From contig VXBM01000268.1 of assembly GCA_013400155.1 (NCBI GenBank), forward strand, positions 586,065 to 650,064: DNA of 64,000 nucleotides, read 5' to 3'. Positions within the stretch are counted from its first letter, which is position 1. Every line of letters begins with the position of its first letter. The stretch comes from Helopsaltes ochotensis (Eukaryota; Chordata; Aves; Passeriformes; Locustellidae). The translations under genes were made by a program, and so were the position numbers. A model generated the notes under the pieces. That model was not told the DNA's origin. It made no database searches and saw only the letters and a program-made list of their open reading frames with translations. Shown here piece by piece: positions 60,901-64,000 of this stretch.

Positions 60901-62699
60901 GCTGGCCCTGGCAGAGGGGCAGCGCCGCCTCGCAGAGGCAGAGAGGTGCCTGGGCCATGCAGGTGTCCCTCAGCCTGCCACCGCGCCCTGCGTGTCCGCC
61001 ATACACACACGCCCTGAGAGAATGGATCGCTCTCCTGTTATTTGAGCCAAGGAATGACTTCCAGTACTGAAAGGAGTAGTAAAACACCCATTGGCTGCCT
61101 TGGGAACTGGAACTGGGAATGAGCACTCTATTTTTCTCTCATTTTTTATTTGTGAGCTAAGAGATCCTTTCAAAATGTTTTCTGTTTAGTCTTCTTTTAT
61201 GTTATTTGGATAATGTGGAACAGTTGTCTGTATTCTTATTTAAAAATATCCTAACTAGCTTAGAATTCATCAAAAAATAATATTTGTTATGAGAAGTTTT
61301 GTGAAGTGTTTTTGTGTTTCATTCAAAAATTTGACAAAAATTCAAATAGTCCTCCCTTCCTGTTTTCTATTACAGCCCATTTGGTGATGATGCCTTCATC
61401 TCTCCTGAAAAAAATTCCTCATATTCCAATTTGTTCACTATAGCTGTTGTCTGACAAGTTGCAAATGATGAGTTTAGATTTTCTCACAAATACAAGCACA
61501 TACTTTGTCTTCCGTGCTTGCCCATTAGACTTCTGTTTGTGATTAGATAAATAAATTAAAAACATGACATCCAGGGAAATGCCTTTGAAAATCCCTTCAA
61601 TTTTGCTTTCTTAGGTGAAATAAAAGTTGTTAGCTAAGCTAATACAGTCAGATCTGAACACGGGGAATTTGCAGGGAAGTGTGGCCTGCTCAGATAAATG
61701 GCTCTGTCGTAGGTATGCTGTGAGTGAAGATAGTATCTGCTAGGATTAGAGTAAAATGTTTTTCAGAGCCTTAAATGGAAATTCAAGTGGTGACTGTATT
61801 ATGCATACAAATTACTAGAGGCCTTCCTCAATCAGGTCTGTGGATTTGCTTAATGGAAAACAATTTTTCCAGTCACTGTCTACATATGCACATTCCACAG
61901 CAGGAATACATAAGCCTGGAGCACTTGAGTTGAAGACTTTGGGATTAGCAGTCATAGAGGACACCCATGTGTCCAGCTGCCCTTTGTGTTTTCTACCAGA
62001 AGACACAAATGCACTGAGGTCTACTACGCTTCTGTTGTCACCTGTTTCGCTCTTGATATAACCTTGTCTGTGGTGAAACTGAAATGATTGCTAACTGTTT
62101 TAATAGTTTCTGAGTTACTTAGCCAGTATTAAGAGCTTTGCCCTGTTTTCTACTGACAGTTTTATTTTTTCCCAATCCCAGCGAGAAAAGAGAAAGCTGA
62201 TCTGTTGAACTCAGAATAACCTCCTCAGGTCATTGAATTAACTCAGTTTTAAGTCAAGTCTTTACTGCTTCCTACATCTGAGGGAAAAAGCTTATCCATC
62301 TGCAAACCTGTTTATGTGATGACACACAAGGACAGAAGGGAAAGTCCACAGGTGTGTGCTCTGGAGTGCCTGTGCTCCTTGGGTATGTCTGAGAGGAACT
62401 TGGACTGCAAGCTCCCCATGCTGGCAAAGCAGTGGGAGCTCCAGGAGCAAACTCTATCCAAAAAGCTACTCTGGCCTCAAGTTGCTGAAACTTTAATTGC
62501 AGGATTGCATTTAGGAACTTTGCTGACTAATGTGGCACATATTGTGTGTGTCAAAGCTACCAAGCACTCGGTGCTTTCTTTTGCAGTTGATGATGGATGT
62601 CTAGAAAACACCCCAGACACGGCAGAGTTCAGCAGGGAATACCAACTGCACCAACACCTTTTTGATCCAGAGCATGACTATCCCAACAGGGGCAAGTGG
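45747..62699 (+). CDS. SCG5: SCG5, secretogranin V / neuroendocrine protein 7B2 (partial, C-terminus beyond window)
   Basis: Visible coding exons: 45747-45978, 60239-60388, 62587-62699, giving 165 in-frame codons with GT-AG junctions. 7B2 is a secretory-pathway chaperone that binds pro-prohormone convertase 2 and allows its activation in neuroendocrine granules. Residues 1-28 form a signal peptide (hydrophobic MLFLLAFGLASAF), and mature protein would start near HSPRTPDR. The mature part is almost identical to mammals: EADIQRLLHGVMEQLGIARP, RVEYPAHQATNLVGPQSIEG, HLGPYGNIPNIVAELTGDN and YPDPPNPCP. The PPNPCP motif is known to be needed for PC2 binding. The cysteines in NPCP and DDGCLEN are the likely disulphide pair. 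The remaining roughly 47 residues, with the basic furin site and the inhibitory C-terminal peptide, are not in the window. The signal peptide differs most from human, as usual. Confidence 0.96.
52835..53175 (+). mobile_element. CR1 LINE 3' end in SCG5 intron 2
   Basis: Contains GAGGGGAGACCTCATTGCAG, AAGAGGAGGGGCAGGCACTG, GGATATCAGGGAAAGGTTCT, GGGCACTGGAACAGGCTCC and the tail GTCCCTTCCAACTCAGCATA TTCTGTGAG. It is a 5'-truncated, disabled CR1 in the same orientation as SCG5. Its closest relative in the window is the copy nested in the LTR at 23.6-24.1 kb. Confidence 0.9.
53660..54112 (+). mobile_element. Probable LTR in SCG5 intron 2
   Basis: The head GGTGGTTTTGCATGGCAAGG resembles the head of the repeat at 27.44 kb. 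About 400 bases later a poly(A) signal (AATAAA, 54,069-54,074) is followed by a short U5-like tail ending TCTTCGGTTGGCACA. This spacing and the terminal CA suggest an ERV LTR. No internal retroviral genes and no clear target duplication are seen. Confidence 0.45.
60239..60388 (+). CDS. SCG5: SCG5 coding exon with PPNPCP motif
   Basis: Acceptor TTTGCTAG, donor AACAG|GTAATT. Encodes GAHEGLQHLGPYGN, IPNIVAELTGDNVPKDFSED and QGYPDPPNPCPLGKT, the core PC2-binding region of 7B2. Confidence 0.97.
60389..62586 (+). other. SCG5: SCG5 intron 3
   Basis: 2.2 kb, AT-rich except for a small GC-rich island-like patch at about 60,860-61,010. No coding exon was recognised. Confidence 0.8.
62587..62699 (+). 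CDS. SCG5: SCG5 coding exon DDGCLENTPD
   Basis: Acceptor CTTTTGCAG, donor AAGTGG|GTGAGT. Encodes DDGCLENTPDTAEFSREYQL, then HQHLFDPEHDYPNRGKW, ending in phase 0. Human 7B2 has nearly the same segment with GLGKW at the end. Confidence 0.97.
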
Positions 62700-64000
62700 G
62701 TGAGTATATGCTTCTTGCTTATTTTTGTTGCATGTGAAACTGGGTATTGTATGCTGTGTGGGATGCTATGAAACCACGAGGACAATATTGCCCTTAATGC
62801 TGGAGAAATCATCAGCCTAAGGGAAACTTCTCAAAAAAGGTGAACTTGCCCTGAAAAACAGAAATAGCGCTTGTGATTGATAAAACCCCCAGAAAAACAG
62901 AAAGTAGAAACCCTTGTTCTGTTAACTTTCCCAAAGCGTGACAGCTTGATAAATGCAAAAAAACACATTTCAAACTGTGGTGAACATGTAACCAAAGTTA
63001 GTGCAGATCTTAGTATTTCAAAACATAAGATGGTCCTGATCTGAAAGAATATCCAGGTTCAGCAACTATTCGCTGTTCAGCTACCTATATAAAAAACAGA
63101 AAGGAAATACAGATAGACAGAATTCAGCAGCTTAAAGCACCTTAAAAAAATCTAGGATCAGACAACTTGCTTTAAGAAATCCTCCCCACCTCTAGGATTT
63201 TGGAGGACTTGATGCTGCTGCTTCCTCTAGTCAGGTAATGCTCTGTATTATATTGAAAACCTATCTGACACATTGCATATAATAAACACAGTGAGCTACT
63301 CTTAAGGGCAAAAATCTTGCTCTGAGCATACAAGGACTTTAATAACTGCAGCTAGACTATTTCTGCAGGCTAGAGGCTCCAAAGAAAGCTCTGCCACTTA
63401 ATCTTGGATTACATCAGTTAAAATGTCCAATCCCAAATCCATTTTCAGGCGCCAGGAAAACAATAACAGTGATCATAATTTATGTTTGTAGAGCAAATAA
63501 TGAAATCTCATTTTAAATTGTTATAACACTTCACTTAAGATTGCACTAAACCAGTGCTCTGTAAGCATGTATCGATAAATGGACATGTTTGGCAGTCTCT
63601 TCTGCTGCTGCAATTTTGAGACAATGATTCATCTTCATAATCAAACCATTGTAAGATTTATAGTCTTAATTACTTATGTGAGTGCTAAATTTCTGGAGAG
63701 AATCATGCCAAAAATCCAAATTCTGGAAACTTGTTGCATTCTAAGTAATTACCATCAAAGGTTTTCATTTAAAAAACACCAGATGGTGAACTTTCTTATG
63801 TATGCCAGATAAGGCTGTTAGTTTTCTTACTGTTCACGAGTACTTTACTTTCATAATACCATTCTGAATACTACAAAAGCACTTCTGTAAATCTTTGGCC
63901 TACAGCAGCATTTCAGAATCAAGAAATACATATACTGTGTTGTCATCAACAACATATATACTTAATAAGTGATAGTAAATCATTAGTGAATCCTGGACTT
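62700..64000 (+). other. SCG5: SCG5 intron 4, left part
   Basis: Begins GTGAGT. I find no segment encoding the expected NKKLLYEKMKGG-type next exon before the window ends, so the C-terminal exons lie to the right. Confidence 0.8.

Noticed and set aside
62316..62771. A 151-codon frame ending over an SCG5 exon
   Set aside because: Only 62,587-62,699 is SCG5 coding sequence, flanked by a clear acceptor and donor; the rest of the frame is intron.
1..64000. CRISPR arrays, operons, integrons, phage or toxin-antitoxin systems
   Set aside because: The window is clearly vertebrate nuclear DNA with spliced genes and avian retroelements; no such prokaryotic structure is present, and no undescribed system could be supported.

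Overview
The window looks like a stretch of a bird nuclear chromosome. It is AT-rich vertebrate DNA with GT-AG introns and two CpG islands. Its interspersed repeats are of avian type: CR1 LINE 3' ends and several ERV-type long terminal repeats (LTRs). An assembly gap of 172 N and a single N at a microsatellite point to a draft assembly. A neoavian bird is likely, but the species cannot be named from the sequence alone.

Positions 1 to about 29,460 hold no gene that I can support. This is an intergenic desert with a CR1 remnant (about 1.93-2.24 kb), an LTR with a TATA box and poly(A) signal (15.7-16.24 kb), an LTR-like element carrying a 200-bp CTTT-type microsatellite (19.65-20.16 kb), a CR1 3' end (21.34-21.94 kb), a CR1 inserted inside an ERVL-type LTR (23.43-24.57 kb) and another LTR-like repeat (27.44-27.95 kb).

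Positions 30,266-41,783 (+) are a complete ARHGAP11A gene: 12 coding exons, 3,081 nt of coding sequence, 1,026 residues. It encodes a Rho GTPase-activating protein whose RhoGAP domain keeps its arginine finger (Arg88). The CpG-island promoter is partly hidden by the N gap. The 3' UTR runs to an AATAAA at 42,830.

Positions about 44,440 to the window end (+) are the 5' part of SCG5 (secretogranin V, neuroendocrine protein 7B2), the chaperone of prohormone convertase 2. The sequence shows a CpG-island promoter with a predicted non-coding exon 1, the signal-peptide exon, and two further coding exons (165 codons in all). The C-terminal inhibitory peptide lies beyond the right edge. The ARHGAP11A-SCG5 head-to-tail order is the same as in human 15q13.3, where GREM1 and FMN1 follow. 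The two genes do not act together: one is a cell-division and cytoskeletal regulator, the other a secretory-pathway chaperone.

I found no undescribed biological system. The most useful observations are the nested CR1-in-LTR insertion, the microsatellite grown inside an LTR-like element, an LTR with promoter and poly(A) signals just upstream of ARHGAP11A exon 9, upstream ORFs at both genes, and the avian state of the base that corresponds to the human ARHGAP11B splice-donor mutation.
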